5,503 bases of DNA from an uncultured Odoribacter sp. Its GTDB lineage: Bacteria > Bacteroidota > Bacteroidia > Bacteroidales > Marinifilaceae. Below, piece by piece: positions 5,148 through 5,503 of this stretch (positions are counted from its first letter, which is position 1; every line of letters starts with the position of its first letter). The stretch spans positions 1-5,503 of the forward strand of contig CAJJNP010000180.1 in the NCBI GenBank assembly GCA_905193145.1, read 5' to 3'. Made by a program: the position numbers and the translations under genes. Under the pieces are notes generated by a model. It did not search any database, was not told where the DNA came from, and was given only the letters and a program-made list of their open reading frames with translations.

Positions 5148-5503
5148 TATTCTGATAATTAAATATATTCTCTGTATTCTTTATTGTTTTTTACTGTAGC
5201 TTTTATGAAACTGCTTAGTATAATTTTGCTCGTCCTGTTATAGGGTGTCTATTGTCCTGTTATAAAAAACTATTTGTTTTCCTATAAGAAAATAATTGTT
5301 TTGTTGTAAGGGGATAATGAAAATTATGCAGTAAAGGTATTTGTTTTATGTGAGGCGGACAAGTAATTGATGCAATGTTTGGGAATAATCTTCTAATGTG
5401 TTGAACAAGTGAACGTTTCTTGTCCTGTGCCGAAAATTATGTTTTTCAGCATAAGTGAGTGTTTTTCTATACTAATATTATTGTATTCTAAAAAAAATCC
5501 CTT
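5148..5503. other. AT-rich gene-free region upstream of the HU-related gene
   Basis: No plausible gene, tRNA or rRNA was found in these 356 bases. The region holds the 22 bp tandem array at 5232-5319, a third GTCCTGT at 5422-5428, and a 10 bp direct repeat GAAAATTATG at 5319-5328 and 5432-5441. On the - strand the latter gives TAATTTTC, one base off the -7 consensus, but no -33 TTTG is suitably placed. The exact -7 match on the + strand (TAATTTTG, 5221-5228) points away from the HU-related gene. The promoter of that gene is therefore unassigned. Confidence 0.6.
5232..5319. repeat. Degenerate tandem array of four 22 bp units
   Basis: Four units start at 5232, 5254, 5276 and 5298, each exactly 22 bp apart. 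Their first 12 bases are GTCCTGTTATAG, GTCCTGTTATAA, GTTTTCCTATAA and GTTTTGTTGTAA. Units 1 and 2 share their first 11 bases exactly; units 2-3 and 3-4 each match at 15 of 22 positions by hand alignment. The TA at unit positions 10-11 is constant. The array lies 85-172 bp upstream of the HU-related start codon. A spacing near two helical turns would place bound proteins on one face of the DNA, suggesting an operator array, but AT-rich composition inflates the match. Confidence 0.5.

Noticed and set aside
5221..5228. TAATTTTG on the + strand as a promoter of a rightward gene or RNA
   Set aside because: The -7 match is exact, but no -33 TTTG is present and no reading frame or terminator follows in the window.
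5232..5319. CRISPR array
   Set aside because: The 22 bp units are contiguous and degenerate, with no constant repeat separated by unique spacers and no cas genes.
5357..5425. GGACAAG (5357-5363) and CTTGTCC (5419-5425) as a long-range inverted repeat
   Set aside because: A 7 bp match across 55 bp is within chance and has no supporting context.

Overview
The window looks like chromosomal DNA from a gut-type Bacteroides or close relative (Bacteroidota). The evidence is moderate G+C with AT-rich gaps, no clear Shine-Dalgarno sequences, a textbook Bacteroidota promoter (TTTG, 19 bp, TATCTTTG) at 4416-4446, and an HU-related protein with a C-terminal winged helix of a type abundant in this phylum. 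The species cannot be decided from the sequence.

Layout, left to right. (1) At 39-1963 on the + strand, two translationally coupled genes encode a RimK-like ATP-grasp ligase with an N-terminal RLAN-type domain and a RimI-like GNAT acetyltransferase. Both are peptide- or protein-modifying enzyme types, and they probably act on a common substrate. (2) At 1966-4220 on the - strand lie a membrane-anchored family 2 glycosyltransferase and, upstream of it, an AI-2E family membrane protein. The glycosyltransferase has its own -7 promoter element in the 56 bp gap. Its stop codon is 2 bp from the acetyltransferase stop, and its likely terminator, a perfect 13 bp hairpin plus T-tract, lies inside the acetyltransferase coding sequence. 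(3) At 4221-4520 is a gap holding a small RNA unit on the + strand with its own promoter, about 67 nt of non-coding transcript and an intrinsic terminator. (4) At 4521-5147 on the - strand is a 208 aa HU-related DNA-binding protein with a C-terminal winged helix, convergent with the small RNA. (5) At 5148-5503 is an AT-rich stretch with no gene. It holds a degenerate tandem array of four 22 bp units, about two helical turns apart, upstream of the HU-related gene, and no consensus promoter was found there.

No mobile element, CRISPR array, tRNA or rRNA was seen. The points most worth following are the terminator embedded in a convergent gene, the free-standing small RNA with a possible decayed second copy beside it, the 22 bp phased array, and the RLAN-ligase/GNAT pair as an uncharacterised peptide-modification module.
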